DNA of 27,149 nucleotides from Bacteroidota bacterium (GCA_023400335.1 JAEXFF010000228.1:1-27149); one strand, 5' to 3'. Positions 14,315-25,069 are shown, counted from the stretch's first letter. Translations and numbers: made by a program. The notes: a model not told the origin generated them from the sequence alone.

Positions 14315-16318
14315 ATGAAAGCACACTTAACCCTTCTTTTATTGTTCCTGACCACTTTATTCTCTCAGGCAGCTTCCCATACCCAACAGATAAGCTCTCC
14401 TGACGGTAAATTGAAATTGACAGTTGAAATCGGAGACATCATACGCTGGTCCGTGCAGGACGACAAGCAAATTTTTATTGCACCTTCTCCGCTCTCTTTA
14501 ACTTTAGCGAATAATGAAATTTGGGGAGTTCATCCGAAGTTACAAAAAGTAAACAAGCAATCTGCAGACAACATCATCACCTCGCCCTTTTATAAAAAAT
14601 CTCAGGTGATCGATCAATACAATCAGCTTACGTTAAAATTTAAAGGGAATTGGGCTCTGGTATTCCGAGCTTATAATGACGGAGTCGCTTACCGTTTCCG
14701 TAATCTTTCTGACAAGCCGGTCACCATTCTGACGGAAGAAGCTGTTTTCAATTTTGATAACGATTACGAGACTTATGCTCCCTATGTGAATCCGCGCGAC
14801 AAGAAAAACAAAACTTTCGAAGCCCAGTTTTTCAGTTCTTTTGAAAATACCTATACCCATAGCAAAATTTCTGCTTTGGACAAAGAGCGGCTTATGTTTT
14901 TGCCTTTGGTAGTAGACTTAAAGGACGGGAAAAAAGTTTTACTGACAGAGGCAGACCTGGAAAGTTATCCAGGCATGTATCTGAATACAGCTAAAGGGAA
15001 TAATTCTTTTTCGGGAGTATTTGCTCCTTATCCCAAAACGACAGTACAAGGAGGACATAATATGTTGCAACGTTTGGTTACCGAAAGGGAGCCTTATATT
15101 GCCCGTGTGCCCGCAAAACAGGATTTACCCTGGAGAGTTGCTGTCATTTCGGCTGAAGATACACAGCTGGCAAATTCGGACATGGTTTACAAATTAGCTT
15201 CTCCTTCCCGTATCGGGGATATTACCTGGATTAAGCCGGGAAAAGTAGCCTGGGAGTGGTGGAACCATCTGAATATTTACGGAGTTGATTTTAAAGCCGG
15301 TATCAATAACGACACCTATAAATATTATATCGATTTTGCTTCCCAGCATGGAATAGAATACGTCATTTTAGACGAGGGCTGGGCTGTAAATAAAAAAGCG
15401 GATATGATGCAAATCATACCGGAAATCAATATTCAGGAATTAGTGGATTACGCAACGGACCGGAATGTAGGAATTATACTTTGGGCCGGTTACGAAGCAT
15501 TCAAGAAAGATTTGGAGAACATTTGCCGGCATTATGCCGACATGGGAGTAAAAGGATTTAAAGTAGATTTTTTCGACCGGGACGATCAGGAAATTGTAGA
15601 CTTTGTTTATCAAGCTGCTGAAACAGCTGCCCGCTATAATCTTTTACTGGATTTACACGGAATATACAAGCCTACCGGTTTACAGCGCACTTATCCGAAT
15701 GTATTGAATTTTGAAGGGGTATTCGGTTTGGAAAATGTAAAATGGGCGCCGGATTCAGTAGATCAGGTTACCTATGATGTCATCATACCTTTTATCCGAA
15801 TGGCCGCAGGCCCCATGGATTACACGCAGGGAGCAATGCGGAACGCTGCTAAAAAAGCTTTTGCTCCCATTTATACGGAACCGATGAGTCAGGGAACCCG
15901 TTGCCGGCAACTGGCCACTTACATTATTTTCGAATCTCCTCTGAATATGCTTTGTGACAATCCCAGTAATTATAAAAGAGAACCCGAATCCCTTGCTTTT
16001 ATTGCCCAGATTCCGGTTACCTGGGACGAAACGAAAGTGCTGGACGGTAAAATCGGCGAGGAAGTCATTATCGCCCGCCGGAAAGGAAACGATTGGTACA
16101 TTGGGGGACTCACCAACTGGACGTCCCGTATTGCAGAGCTGGACCTCAGTTTCCTTGGGAACAACACTTATCAGGCCATTCTTTTCAAAGACGGAGTAAA
16201 CGCCGACCGTGCCGGACAGGATTATAAACGGACAACCTTTACCCTGGGAACAGAAAAACACCTGGAAATTGACATGGCACCCGGAGGAGGTTTCGCTCTT
16301 ATCCTTAAACAGCAATAA
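14315..16318 (+). CDS. Secreted glycoside hydrolase family 97 enzyme (probably retaining, alpha-galactosidase type)
   Basis: This 667-residue protein has a signal peptide (about 1-20, cleaved after SQAA or SHT). A GH97 N-terminal beta-sandwich runs to about 290, a catalytic (beta/alpha)8 barrel from about 300-570 and a C-terminal beta domain to the end. Barrel signatures are VAWEWWNHLN (311-320), VILDEGWAV (350-358), KGFKVDFFDRDDQ (413-425), LLDLHGIYKPTGLQRTYPNVLNFEGV and DYTQGAM. D418 and E473 are 55 residues apart. As I recall, this matches the nucleophile and acid/base (D415/E470) of the retaining B. thetaiotaomicron GH97 alpha-galactosidase rather than the inverting SusB glucosidase. No SusC/SusD genes flank it, so it is not in a typical PUL. 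Confidence 0.9.
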   Translation: MKAHLTLLLLFLTTLFSQAASHTQQISSPDGKLKLTVEIGDIIRWSVQDDKQIFIAPSPLSLTLANNEIWGVHPKLQKVNKQSADNIITSPFYKKSQVIDQYNQLTLKFKGNWALVFRAYNDGVAYRFRNLSDKPVTILTEEAVFNFDNDYETYAPYVNPRDKKNKTFEAQFFSSFENTYTHSKISALDKERLMFLPLVVDLKDGKKVLLTEADLESYPGMYLNTAKGNNSFSGVFAPYPKTTVQGGHNMLQRLVTEREPYIARVPAKQDLPWRVAVISAEDTQLANSDMVYKLASPSRIGDITWIKPGKVAWEWWNHLNIYGVDFKAGINNDTYKYYIDFASQHGIEYVILDEGWAVNKKADMMQIIPEINIQELVDYATDRNVGIILWAGYEAFKKDLENICRHYADMGVKGFKVDFFDRDDQEIVDFVYQAAETAARYNLLLDLHGIYKPTGLQRTYPNVLNFEGVFGLENVKWAPDSVDQVTYDVIIPFIRMAAGPMDYTQGAMRNAAKKAFAPIYTEPMSQGTRCRQLATYIIFESPLNMLCDNPSNYKREPESLAFIAQIPVTWDETKVLDGKIGEEVIIARRKGNDWYIGGLTNWTSRIAELDLSFLGNNTYQAILFKDGVNADRAGQDYKRTTFTLGTEKHLEIDMAPGGGFALILKQQ

Positions 16319-16343
16319 GCGCCACCAAATTCTAAAACCATAC

Positions 16344-16380
16344 AAAAAGGAGTAATGAAGAATTTCACTACTCCTTTTTT
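16344..16380 (+). terminator. Rho-independent terminator after the GH97 gene
   Basis: AAAAAGGAGTA pairs with TACTCCTTTTT. After a single mismatch, TGAA pairs with TTCA around a GAAT loop, and the hairpin ends in a T run. It lies 26 bp after the stop codon. Confidence 0.92.
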
Positions 16381-16413
16381 GCACCCTAACTGTCTCTGAT
16401 AACATACGTTTGC

Positions 16414-16437
16414 GTGAAAAAATATATATTTTTTCAC
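16414..16437. repeat. Perfect 24-bp palindrome
   Basis: The sequence is GTG, six A, TATATA, six T, CAC, a complete palindrome. It sits between the GH97 terminator and the DUF2156 gene, about 20 bp upstream of the -7-like box at 16459. It may be a protein-binding operator or a secondary hairpin. Confidence 0.6.
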
Positions 16438-16458
16438 TTAACTAAACCAAAAATGCGG

Positions 16459-16466
16459 TAATTTCG
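16459..16466 (+). promoter_or_regulatory. Possible -7 box of the DUF2156-GNAT operon
   Basis: TAATTTCG is one base from TAnnTTTG and lies about 40 bp before the start codon. There is no TTTG at the proper distance; the 24-bp palindrome covers the region where a -33 box would be expected, which could indicate activator dependence. Confidence 0.35.
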
Positions 16467-16506
16467 TACAATTGAACGAAAAGAATGTTTAATTTCCGAA
16501 CACTTT

Positions 16507-17397
16507 ATGATTGAATTCAAACCTATAACCATAACTGACAAAGCCTTAATTACATCTTACACTTTAACATACGCTCCCCAGGACTGTGATTTCTCTTTTT
16601 CAAATTTATGTGCCTGGCATTTCAGTAATCAAAGTAGTTATGCCGTAATAGATGACAGCCTTGTCATTCGCTTCCACACAGAAGACAACCGACTTATTTA
16701 TCTAATGCCAATCGGTAAAGGGAATCTCATCAATATCATCGAACAACTGGATAAAGAAGCCCGGAAAGCAGGTCATCCTTTACGTTTACAAGGAGCATTC
16801 CCGGAGACCCAGGAAAAACTCGAAAAAATTTTTCCTACCCTTTTTGAATACACGTCTTACCGGGATTTTGCCGATTATATCTATTTACGTAAAGACTTAA
16901 TCGAATTAAAGGGGAAAAATTACCAGCCGAAACGCAATCACGTCAACAAATTTATCAAGGAATATTCCTATTGTTACACCCCCCTTACCCCGGAAATACT
17001 TCCGCAATGTTTGGAATTTGAATCCCGTTGGTGTTTTGAACACGATTATGTGGAACAAATCAGCTTAAAAGACGAACGCCGGGCTTTGACCTACGAAATT
17101 CATCATTACGAAGATTTGGGGCTAACCGGTGGAGCAATTTGGGTAAACGGCGAAATGGCAGCCTTTACCTTCGGGAGTCCCATTAACCAGAATACCTTTG
17201 ATATTAATGTAGAAAAAGCCAATATTCACCTTGACGGTGCTTACAGCATTATCAACAGAGAATTCGCTTCCCACCTTCCGGAACAATATACCTATATTAA
17301 CCGGGAAGAGGATTTAGGTATTCCAGGCCTGCGTCAATCCAAACAATCCTATCATCCGACAATTCTTCTGGAAAAATGTATCGCAACAAAAAAATAA
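16507..17397 (+). CDS. DUF2156-family protein (GNAT-like, MprF C-terminal-like)
   Basis: This 296-residue soluble protein begins with FKPITITDKALITSYTL and contains DCDFSFSNLCAWHF (34-47), KRNHVNKFIKEY, FTFGSPINQNTFDINVEKA and YINREEDLGIPGLRQSKQSYHP. These blocks define the DUF2156 family, which is related to the C-terminal GNAT-like domain of the phosphatidylglycerol lysyltransferase MprF. There is no membrane segment, so it is not a full MprF. Aminoacyl or acyl transfer from a tRNA or CoA donor is possible but not shown. It lies 4 bp upstream of a second GNAT-fold gene, and the two form a unit. Confidence 0.85.
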   Translation: MIEFKPITITDKALITSYTLTYAPQDCDFSFSNLCAWHFSNQSSYAVIDDSLVIRFHTEDNRLIYLMPIGKGNLINIIEQLDKEARKAGHPLRLQGAFPETQEKLEKIFPTLFEYTSYRDFADYIYLRKDLIELKGKNYQPKRNHVNKFIKEYSYCYTPLTPEILPQCLEFESRWCFEHDYVEQISLKDERRALTYEIHHYEDLGLTGGAIWVNGEMAAFTFGSPINQNTFDINVEKANIHLDGAYSIINREFASHLPEQYTYINREEDLGIPGLRQSKQSYHPTILLEKCIATKK

Positions 17398-17401
17398 AAC
17401 T

Positions 17402-18421
17402 ATGATAAAAGAAGAGGTGATCAAATTATGGCGGATCTGTTTTCAGGATCCAGAAGAATTCATCCGCTTTTATTTTGAAAGAAAATACAAGGAAGAATAT
17501 ACGCTTACCCTAAGTGAAAACGGACAAATCGTATCTGCTTTACAAATGCTCCCTTATCAGATGACCTGGAACGGAAATCTGATCCCGGTTTCCTATATTT
17601 CAGGAGCTTCTACCTTACCGGAAGCCCGGAAAAAGGGCTATATGTACAAGCTCTTATCGGAAGCTTTCATTGCCATGAAAAATAAAAAAATTGTTTTCAG
17701 TATACTGATCCCGCAAGAAAATTCTCTTTACGAATATTATGCCAAAACCGGCTATGCCTCAGTTTTCAGTTATACTCCGGAAAATTATTATTTACCGGTA
17801 AAATATACCCATAAAAGGGTAGAAATTCTTTCCGAAAGAAACTGTTTTTCCTCTCTGCCGGAACTCTATTGTTATTTTAACCGGCAAATGTTAAAACGTC
17901 CCAATTGTGTTCAGCATTCTGCCGAAGATTTTAAGATTATCCTGGAAGATTTATATTTATCCGGAGGAAGTCTGATTTTATTCCGGCATTCTTGGGGGGC
18001 AATCGGAGGACTGGCTTTTATTCAGCCTTTACCGGATAAACTTCATATCAGTGAACTATTAGCCGATTCGGAGGAGGAAAAAAGTGCTCTTCTAAACACC
18101 GCTGCAGACCAGTGGAATAAAGGAGAGATTGAACTAAAAACCCCGCCCAGGCCCGGACATTCCGTCCGCCGGGGGATGGCCCGTATTATAGACGCTCTGC
18201 AGGTCCTCAAAATATATGCCCAAACACATCCCCGCCGTTCTGTACTTCTTCAGCTAACAGATGAAATTTTACCCTCGAACAACGGATTTTATCGTTTAAA
18301 AAACGGATTAGCCTTCCGGACAGGTTCCGGAGTAAAGCGCCCCGACCTGATACTTGACATTCGCGAATTAACGCAAATGGTGTTCAATTATCCGGCTTTT
18401 ATCAGTTTAATGCTGGATTAA
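17402..18421 (+). CDS. Eis-like GNAT-family N-acetyltransferase
   Basis: This 339-residue protein has an N-terminal GNAT domain. The core VSYISGASTLPEARKKGYMYKLLSEAF, with the acetyl-CoA loop ARKKGYMYKLL, lies near residues 60-90, followed by the strand IVFSILIPQENSLYEYYAKTGY. A second GNAT-like half runs from about 130 to 230, and the C-terminal region from about 240 to the end has the look of the sterol-carrier-like domain of Eis proteins. Eis-type enzymes acetylate amines, including lysine side chains and aminoglycosides; the substrate here is unknown. It is separated by 4 bp from the DUF2156 gene. No terminator hairpin was noticed before the DUF349 promoter. Confidence 0.85.
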   Translation: MIKEEVIKLWRICFQDPEEFIRFYFERKYKEEYTLTLSENGQIVSALQMLPYQMTWNGNLIPVSYISGASTLPEARKKGYMYKLLSEAFIAMKNKKIVFSILIPQENSLYEYYAKTGYASVFSYTPENYYLPVKYTHKRVEILSERNCFSSLPELYCYFNRQMLKRPNCVQHSAEDFKIILEDLYLSGGSLILFRHSWGAIGGLAFIQPLPDKLHISELLADSEEEKSALLNTAADQWNKGEIELKTPPRPGHSVRRGMARIIDALQVLKIYAQTHPRRSVLLQLTDEILPSNNGFYRLKNGLAFRTGSGVKRPDLILDIRELTQMVFNYPAFISLMLD

Positions 18422-18519
18422 AATTTCGGATAATTAAACCGGATCTGCCCTACTTTTCTACTTTTGAAACCGGAAAGCTATTCTTTAAACAGAAAGAAAA
18501 GGACTTTTTATCGCTAAAT

Positions 18520-18551
18520 ATTGTCATTTTCAGATTAATTGACTATTTTCG
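18520..18551 (+). promoter_or_regulatory. Promoter of the DUF349 gene
   Basis: ATTG (18520-18523), a 20-bp spacer and TATTTTCG (18544-18551) each differ by one base from the TTTG and TAnnTTTG boxes. The leader would be about 35 nt. Confidence 0.55.
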
Positions 18552-18590
18552 TGTGCTAATGGAATTGAGAATATTAACGGCTGACTAACT

Positions 18591-20435
18591 ATGGACCAAG
18601 ACAACACGTTACTGAACGAAGAACAAACTAATTCTTCAGAAGTATCAGCAAATGAAGTAAATGACGTCAATCCTGCAGAGGATAACAATGCTACGGCAGA
18701 AACTAAACCGGAACTTCCGGAGATTGATTTTGCTGTTTTAAAGACAGAAGAAATTGTCGCAGAATTGCAAAAACTTATCGAAAACTACCCCGCAGGGCAA
18801 GTAAAAGACGTAGTTGAAAAACTTCCGGAAATCTTTGAAAAACAATACAAAAGAGAATACGAGCAAGCTTTGTCAGCCTTTACAGCTGACGGATCTCCGG
18901 CAGCGGACTTCGATTATAAAAATGAAAACAAAGAGAAATTTTACGATCTTTGTAAACTCTTCAAAGAAAAAAGAATTAACGCAGCCAGACAACAGGAAGT
19001 CGACCGGGAGAAAAACCTTCAGGTAAAGCTACAATTGATTGAAGAATTGAAGGAATTGGTGCAAAAAGAAGAGGCCCTCAACAAAACATTTCAGGAATTT
19101 AAGGACATACAGGAACGCTGGAGAAATACCGGACTTGTTCCTCAGAACCGGGTGAACGATTTATTAGAAACCTACCATCATCATGTAGAGAATTTCTATA
19201 ATTACATCAAGATCAACAAAGAACTGAGGGATTTAGATCTGAAACGGAACCTGGATGCTAAAAATAATTTATGCGAAGAAGCCGAAAAACTAGTTGAAAA
19301 TAAAGATGTCAATGATGCCTTTAAGCAATTGCAACTTCTTCACACCCGTTGGAAAGAAATCGGTCCGATTCCGAAAGAACAGCAAGAACCGGTCTGGGAA
19401 CGTTTTAAAGCCGCTACCGGTAAAATTAACGATAGCTACCATAAATTTTTTGAAAGCCTGAAACAGGAGCAAGAAGACAATTTGAAGGTAAAAGAAGAAA
19501 TTTGTGAAAAAGCAGCTGTCCTTGCAAACGCAGAATACAATGGCATAAAAGAATGGAATGTTGCGGCCCAAAGTATTATCGAACTTCAGGAAGAGTGGAA
19601 ACATTCCGGAACTGTACCCCAGAAAGAACGCAACCGGGTATTTAAAACGTTCAGGGCATCCTGTGATACCTTCTTCAACCGCAAACGGGAATTCTACAAG
19701 CAAATGCTGGAAGAACAGGAAAAAAATCTGGAACTGAAAACCAAACTTTGCGAAAAAGTAGAGGCCATTAAAGACAGTACAGAATGGAAAGTCACTACAG
19801 ATAAAATTATCTCTTACCAAAAAGAATGGAAAAAAATAGGACCTGCACCCCGGAAATATTCCAACAAAATCTGGTTCCGCTTCCGTGCTGCCTGTGACGA
19901 GTTTTTTAATAATAAAAATGCTCATTTTAAAAGTATTGATTCCGAACAAGAAAAAAACCTGGAAGCGAAAAAAGCATTAATTGAAGAAGTAAAACAATTC
20001 GAACTAGCAGACAATAACGAAGAAAATATCAAAAAACTGAAAGAATTTCAAGCCCGCTGGAATGAAATTGGATTTGTACCCATCAAGGAAAAAGAAACGA
20101 TACAGGAAGAATTCCGAAAAATCATCAATACTTATTTCGACAAGATGAATCTGGATGAATTCGATAAAAATCTTGAAAAATACAGGGCAAAAATTAATTC
20201 TTTGGATAGCAGCGAAAATAAAGAATTCAAAATCATCAACGAGCGTGAAAAACTGGTGATCAAGATTCGTCAATTAGAAAATGATATCAATACCTGGGAA
20301 AATAACATCGGTTTTATTGCAAAATCAAACAAATCCGAAGGCCTCATCCGTGAGCTGCATTCTAAAATAGAAAAGACAAAGCAACGTTTGGCTTTATTAC
20401 AGGAAAAACTGAAGGCTATTGACAGCCTCATTTAA
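18591..20435 (+). CDS. DUF349 repeat protein
   Basis: This 614-residue, highly charged helical protein has an acidic, disordered N-terminus (about 1-45). Five DUF349 units follow, marked by W-[KRN]-x-x-G-x-x-P at W177 (WRNTGLVP), W254 (WKEIGPIP), W336 (WKHSGTVP), W413 (WKKIGPAP) and W490 (WNEIGFVP). The spacing is 77, 82, 77 and 77 residues. The last 80 residues are a coiled coil. Its biochemical role is not established as far as I know. It has its own promoter and terminator, so it is a single-gene unit, although it sits just ahead of pyrG-yidC. Confidence 0.9.
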   Translation: MDQDNTLLNEEQTNSSEVSANEVNDVNPAEDNNATAETKPELPEIDFAVLKTEEIVAELQKLIENYPAGQVKDVVEKLPEIFEKQYKREYEQALSAFTADGSPAADFDYKNENKEKFYDLCKLFKEKRINAARQQEVDREKNLQVKLQLIEELKELVQKEEALNKTFQEFKDIQERWRNTGLVPQNRVNDLLETYHHHVENFYNYIKINKELRDLDLKRNLDAKNNLCEEAEKLVENKDVNDAFKQLQLLHTRWKEIGPIPKEQQEPVWERFKAATGKINDSYHKFFESLKQEQEDNLKVKEEICEKAAVLANAEYNGIKEWNVAAQSIIELQEEWKHSGTVPQKERNRVFKTFRASCDTFFNRKREFYKQMLEEQEKNLELKTKLCEKVEAIKDSTEWKVTTDKIISYQKEWKKIGPAPRKYSNKIWFRFRAACDEFFNNKNAHFKSIDSEQEKNLEAKKALIEEVKQFELADNNEENIKKLKEFQARWNEIGFVPIKEKETIQEEFRKIINTYFDKMNLDEFDKNLEKYRAKINSLDSSENKEFKIINEREKLVIKIRQLENDINTWENNIGFIAKSNKSEGLIRELHSKIEKTKQRLALLQEKLKAIDSLI

Positions 20436-20453
20436 TCCGGAAATAAATATTTC

Positions 20454-20489
20454 AATCCCTAAGGTACTCTTTTGGCTTTAGGGATTTTT
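20454..20489 (+). terminator. Terminator of the DUF349 gene
   Basis: AATCCCTAA pairs with TTAGGGATT across a 15-nt loop and is followed by a T run. It begins 18 bp after the stop codon and separates this gene from pyrG. Confidence 0.85.
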
Positions 20490-20531
20490 CGTTTTTAACT
20501 AAGCCATTAAGGGGGATATTCACCTTTTTTT

Positions 20532-20563
20532 CTTGTGTACTCCGCTCTTATTTTTTACATTTG
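20532..20563 (+). promoter_or_regulatory. Promoter of pyrG-yidC
   Basis: CTTG (20532-20535), a 20-bp spacer and TACATTTG (20556-20563): the -7 box matches fully and the -33 box misses one base. The leader would be about 27 nt. Confidence 0.7.
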
Positions 20564-20589
20564 CAACTTCGAGAAATTAATAAAATTAA

Positions 20590-22191
<1,602 letters not shown>

Positions 22192-22232
22192 CTTGAAAAA
22201 TAAAATCGTAAATCAAAAATAGTAAATCATAT

Positions 22233-24080
22233 ATGGATAGAAATACAATCGTCGGTTTAGTACTTATTTTTGTCATCCTAATCGGATTTTCTTACCTCAC
22301 CCGTCCGAATGAAGAACAATTAAAAAGAATACAGGAACAACGGGACTCTATTACCCGGGTAGAGGCAGAAAGAATGGCTCAGGCTGTTGAGCAGGAAAAA
22401 AAAGATTTTGAATTATCCCAGCAAACGGATTCTTTAAAAATACCTTCGAATGCGATTTTTGCCCAGGACAGCCTGAAAGAAGAAATCATTACCCTGGAGA
22501 ACAATAAAATCCGTTTACAACTCAGCACAAAAGGAGGACGTATCGTCAACGTAGACCTGAAAGAATATGTCACACACGATTCTATGCCACTCGTTTTGTG
22601 GAAAGAAGATAAAAGTACCTTCGGCTTAAGCTTTTACGCAAAAAACAAACAGATTAACACCGAAGATTACCTTTTCGTTCCCAATACGGCAGAGACAGTT
22701 TTAAATGCAGAAAAGGACATACAAACATTGTCTCTGAAACTCTTTTCGGAAGAAAACAAATACGTGGAGTTTATATATAAATTGGCTCCGGATAGTTATA
22801 TGGCGGATTTCAGTATCCGTACCTATAATATGAACGACGTCATCGCTTCCAATTCCTCTTTCCTGACTTTATTCTGGGGAGTCGATATGCCACAATTGGA
22901 AAAAAGCAAGGATTTTGAAAACCGGTATACCGGAGTTTATTATGATTTTCTAAGTGATGACGTAGAGAATATGTCTATGAATTCCAATGAAAAAGAAACG
23001 TTATCCACTAAAATCAAATGGGTGGCTTTTAAACAACAGTTTTTCTCTTCTATACTTATTGCCCAGGAAGCTTTTACAGATGTCACACTTTCTTCTGATA
23101 TCAGTAACGAACCGCAATATCTGAAAAAAGTTTATGCAGAAATTCCGCTGCCTTATGCAGGAAATAGCAATGAGGTTTATGATATGCAATTCTTTTTCGG
23201 ACCCAATTCTTATCCTATTTTGAAAGAATACGGGGCTGATATTGAGCTACCAAAACTGGTAAACTTAGGCTGGAAATGGGTTGCCTGGTTTAACCGTTAC
23301 ATTGTAATCCCCTTATTCAACTTCCTCGAAAATCACGTGACGGGAAACTACGGACTGATCATCCTGTTGTTAACTTTAATTATTAAACTGGTCCTTTTTC
23401 CTCTCACCTATAAATCATACCTTTCGCAGGCGAAAATGAGAGTACTGAAGCCCCAGATCGACGAAATAAACAAAAAATATCCAAAAGAAAAAGCCCTGGA
23501 ACGCCAAAAAGCGACCATGGCTCTCTATAAACGGGCAGGAGTGAATCCGATGGGAGGTTGCCTTCCGATGATATTGCAAATGCCGATATTGATTGCACTA
23601 TTCTGGTTTTTCCCGGGAGCCATCGAACTCCGGCAAAAGAGTTTCCTTTGGGCTACAGACTTAGCTTCTTACGACTCGATCGCCACCCTCCCCTTCAGTA
23701 TACCTTTTTATGGAAATCACGTCAGCTTGTTCTGCTTGCTCATGACGGCCGTCAATATTATCTATATGGTTATGAATAACAAAAACCAACCTCAAAACGA
23801 CCAGATGAAAGGTATGCAGACGATGATGTATATTATGCCGGTCATGTTCCTGTTTATCTTTAATAACTATTCTTCAGGTCTGAGTTATTATTATTTTATT
23901 GCCACTTTAATTACAATCCTGCAAACCTGGGCTATCCGTCGTTATGTAAATGACGAAAAATTGCTCAAGCAAATCGAAATAGCTAAAACGAAACCGGCAA
24001 AAAAATCGAAATTCTACGAACGCCTGGAACAAATGCAAAAAATGCAGGAACAAAAAACGCGGGAACAGAGAAAGAAATAA
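22233..24080 (+). CDS. yidC: Membrane protein insertase YidC
   Basis: This 615-residue protein of the Gram-negative YidC type has an N-terminal transmembrane helix (about 5-21, GLVLIFVILIGFSYL). A large periplasmic beta-sandwich domain spans about 60-350 and includes LENNKIRLQLSTKGGRI. The C-terminal conserved insertase core has five helices and includes LFPLTYKSYLSQAKMR, NPMGGCLPMILQMPILIALFWFF and YIMPVMFLFIFNNYSSGLSYYY. The C-tail is Lys/Gln-rich and could contact ribosomes. It inserts and folds inner-membrane proteins alone or with SecYEG. It follows pyrG, and a strong terminator lies about 45 bp after its stop. Confidence 0.98.
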   Translation: MDRNTIVGLVLIFVILIGFSYLTRPNEEQLKRIQEQRDSITRVEAERMAQAVEQEKKDFELSQQTDSLKIPSNAIFAQDSLKEEIITLENNKIRLQLSTKGGRIVNVDLKEYVTHDSMPLVLWKEDKSTFGLSFYAKNKQINTEDYLFVPNTAETVLNAEKDIQTLSLKLFSEENKYVEFIYKLAPDSYMADFSIRTYNMNDVIASNSSFLTLFWGVDMPQLEKSKDFENRYTGVYYDFLSDDVENMSMNSNEKETLSTKIKWVAFKQQFFSSILIAQEAFTDVTLSSDISNEPQYLKKVYAEIPLPYAGNSNEVYDMQFFFGPNSYPILKEYGADIELPKLVNLGWKWVAWFNRYIVIPLFNFLENHVTGNYGLIILLLTLIIKLVLFPLTYKSYLSQAKMRVLKPQIDEINKKYPKEKALERQKATMALYKRAGVNPMGGCLPMILQMPILIALFWFFPGAIELRQKSFLWATDLASYDSIATLPFSIPFYGNHVSLFCLLMTAVNIIYMVMNNKNQPQNDQMKGMQTMMYIMPVMFLFIFNNYSSGLSYYYFIATLITILQTWAIRRYVNDEKLLKQIEIAKTKPAKKSKFYERLEQMQKMQEQKTREQRKK

Positions 24081-24126
24081 AACAGGTTTTACCTATTCTC
24101 TACAATAGCTTTTTATGCAATGGATG

Positions 24127-24170
24127 CATGCCCTCTATTTCATTGATTAATGAAGCAGAGGGCATGTTTT
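24127..24170 (+). terminator. Terminator of pyrG-yidC
   Basis: CATGCCCTCT pairs with AGAGGGCATG and, after a 2-nt internal mismatch, TTCATT pairs with AATGAA around a GATT loop. Four Ts follow. Confidence 0.85.
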
Positions 24171-24219
24171 ATCAGATATGACAAAGAAAACGTAAAAGCC
24201 GACTGTACAATCAGCTGCA

Positions 24220-24244
24220 TTTGGTCAGCATACGGCTGACCAAA
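24220..24244. repeat. Perfect 10-bp inverted repeat
   Basis: TTTGGTCAGC (24220-24229) and GCTGACCAAA (24235-24244) are separated by 5 bp. There is no T run on either side, so it is not a classic terminator. It lies about 95 bp upstream of the promoter at 24337. No gene is visible between 24081 and 24460. Confidence 0.55.
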
Positions 24245-24336
24245 ACCATACTGAACCAAACGTCAATATATTATCCCCATTCAAATCCTCGGATGATTTG
24301 CTTTTAGAAATAAACCAGATAAAATTTATAAAATAA

Positions 24337-24368
24337 TTTGGTTTATATTATAAACTAATTTATATTTG
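24337..24368 (+). promoter_or_regulatory. Promoter of the right-end five-gene cluster
   Basis: TTTG (24337-24340), a 20-bp spacer and TATATTTG (24361-24368) match the Bacteroidetes consensus perfectly. The surrounding DNA is very AT-rich. The predicted leader is about 85 nt. Confidence 0.85.
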
Positions 24369-24460
24369 TATCGTTAAATCAATAGAAACCTGAAATTACA
24401 AAACAGAAAAACAAGCTGATAATAGTAATTTCTATACAAAAACAATAATAACGAACATTT

Positions 24461-25069
24461 ATGGAAACCAAAGAACTCAATGAAAAAGAAAGTCTGGAAC
24501 TCATCGCCCGGATGATCCGGAATACACACGATAATCTGGAAACACGGGGAGGAAAAACGATGCTGATTTATGGTTATACCACTCTCTTTACTTCTATCGT
24601 TATTTATTTTATTGTAGGGTATACACTCAATCCTTACTATTATTTCTTATGGTTCGCCATTCCCATCGTAGGAGGAATAGGAAAGTATTTTGATAAACGC
24701 TCTCATCCCAGGAAAGTCACTACTTATATCGACCGGATGGTAGGATATGTATGGTTGGTGTCAGGGGTCATTGTATGGTTATCGGCCTGTGCAGCTTTCT
24801 TCACGGTTTTCAGGATACTTCCCATTCTTTTTATGGTAGCCATAATGATAAATACAGCAACTATTATCACAGGATTGATTATAAAATTCAAGGCCCTGAC
24901 CATAGGGGGATCTGTAGGTGTTATTCTCAGTTATTCCTTGCTCATCGTTCTGGGCCTGAAGAGTATATTGATTTTTGCTGTAATCTTCCTGTTTTGTATG
25001 ATCATCCCCGGGCATATTCTGCAATATGCTGAAAGAAAGAAACGTTTAAAATCAGAAAACCATGTTTAA
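24461..25069 (+). CDS. Multi-pass membrane protein of unknown function
   Basis: This 202-residue protein has a soluble N-terminus (1-34, with ESLELIARMIRNTHDNLETRGG) and about six hydrophobic segments: roughly 35-53, 60-75, 93-112, 116-138, 145-162 and 165-183. A basic tail, AERKKRLKSENHV, ends it. I do not recognise a characterised family. Proteins of this layout often sit beside small winged-helix regulators in Bacteroidetes, and here the next gene overlaps by 8 bp and encodes one. That coupling suggests a regulator-membrane partner pair, which is inference. Confidence 0.85.
   Translation: METKELNEKESLELIARMIRNTHDNLETRGGKTMLIYGYTTLFTSIVIYFIVGYTLNPYYYFLWFAIPIVGGIGKYFDKRSHPRKVTTYIDRMVGYVWLVSGVIVWLSACAAFFTVFRILPILFMVAIMINTATIITGLIIKFKALTIGGSVGVILSYSLLIVLGLKSILIFAVIFLFCMIIPGHILQYAERKKRLKSENHV

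Noticed and set aside
15755..16405. 216-codon open frame antisense to the GH97 gene
   Set aside because: The plus-strand frame has complete GH97 motifs through this part; the antisense frame has none and would cross the terminator.
19290..19949. 219-codon open frame antisense to the DUF349 gene
   Set aside because: It is Phe/Leu-rich because it mirrors Lys/Glu-rich codons of the real gene, and it shows no protein motif.
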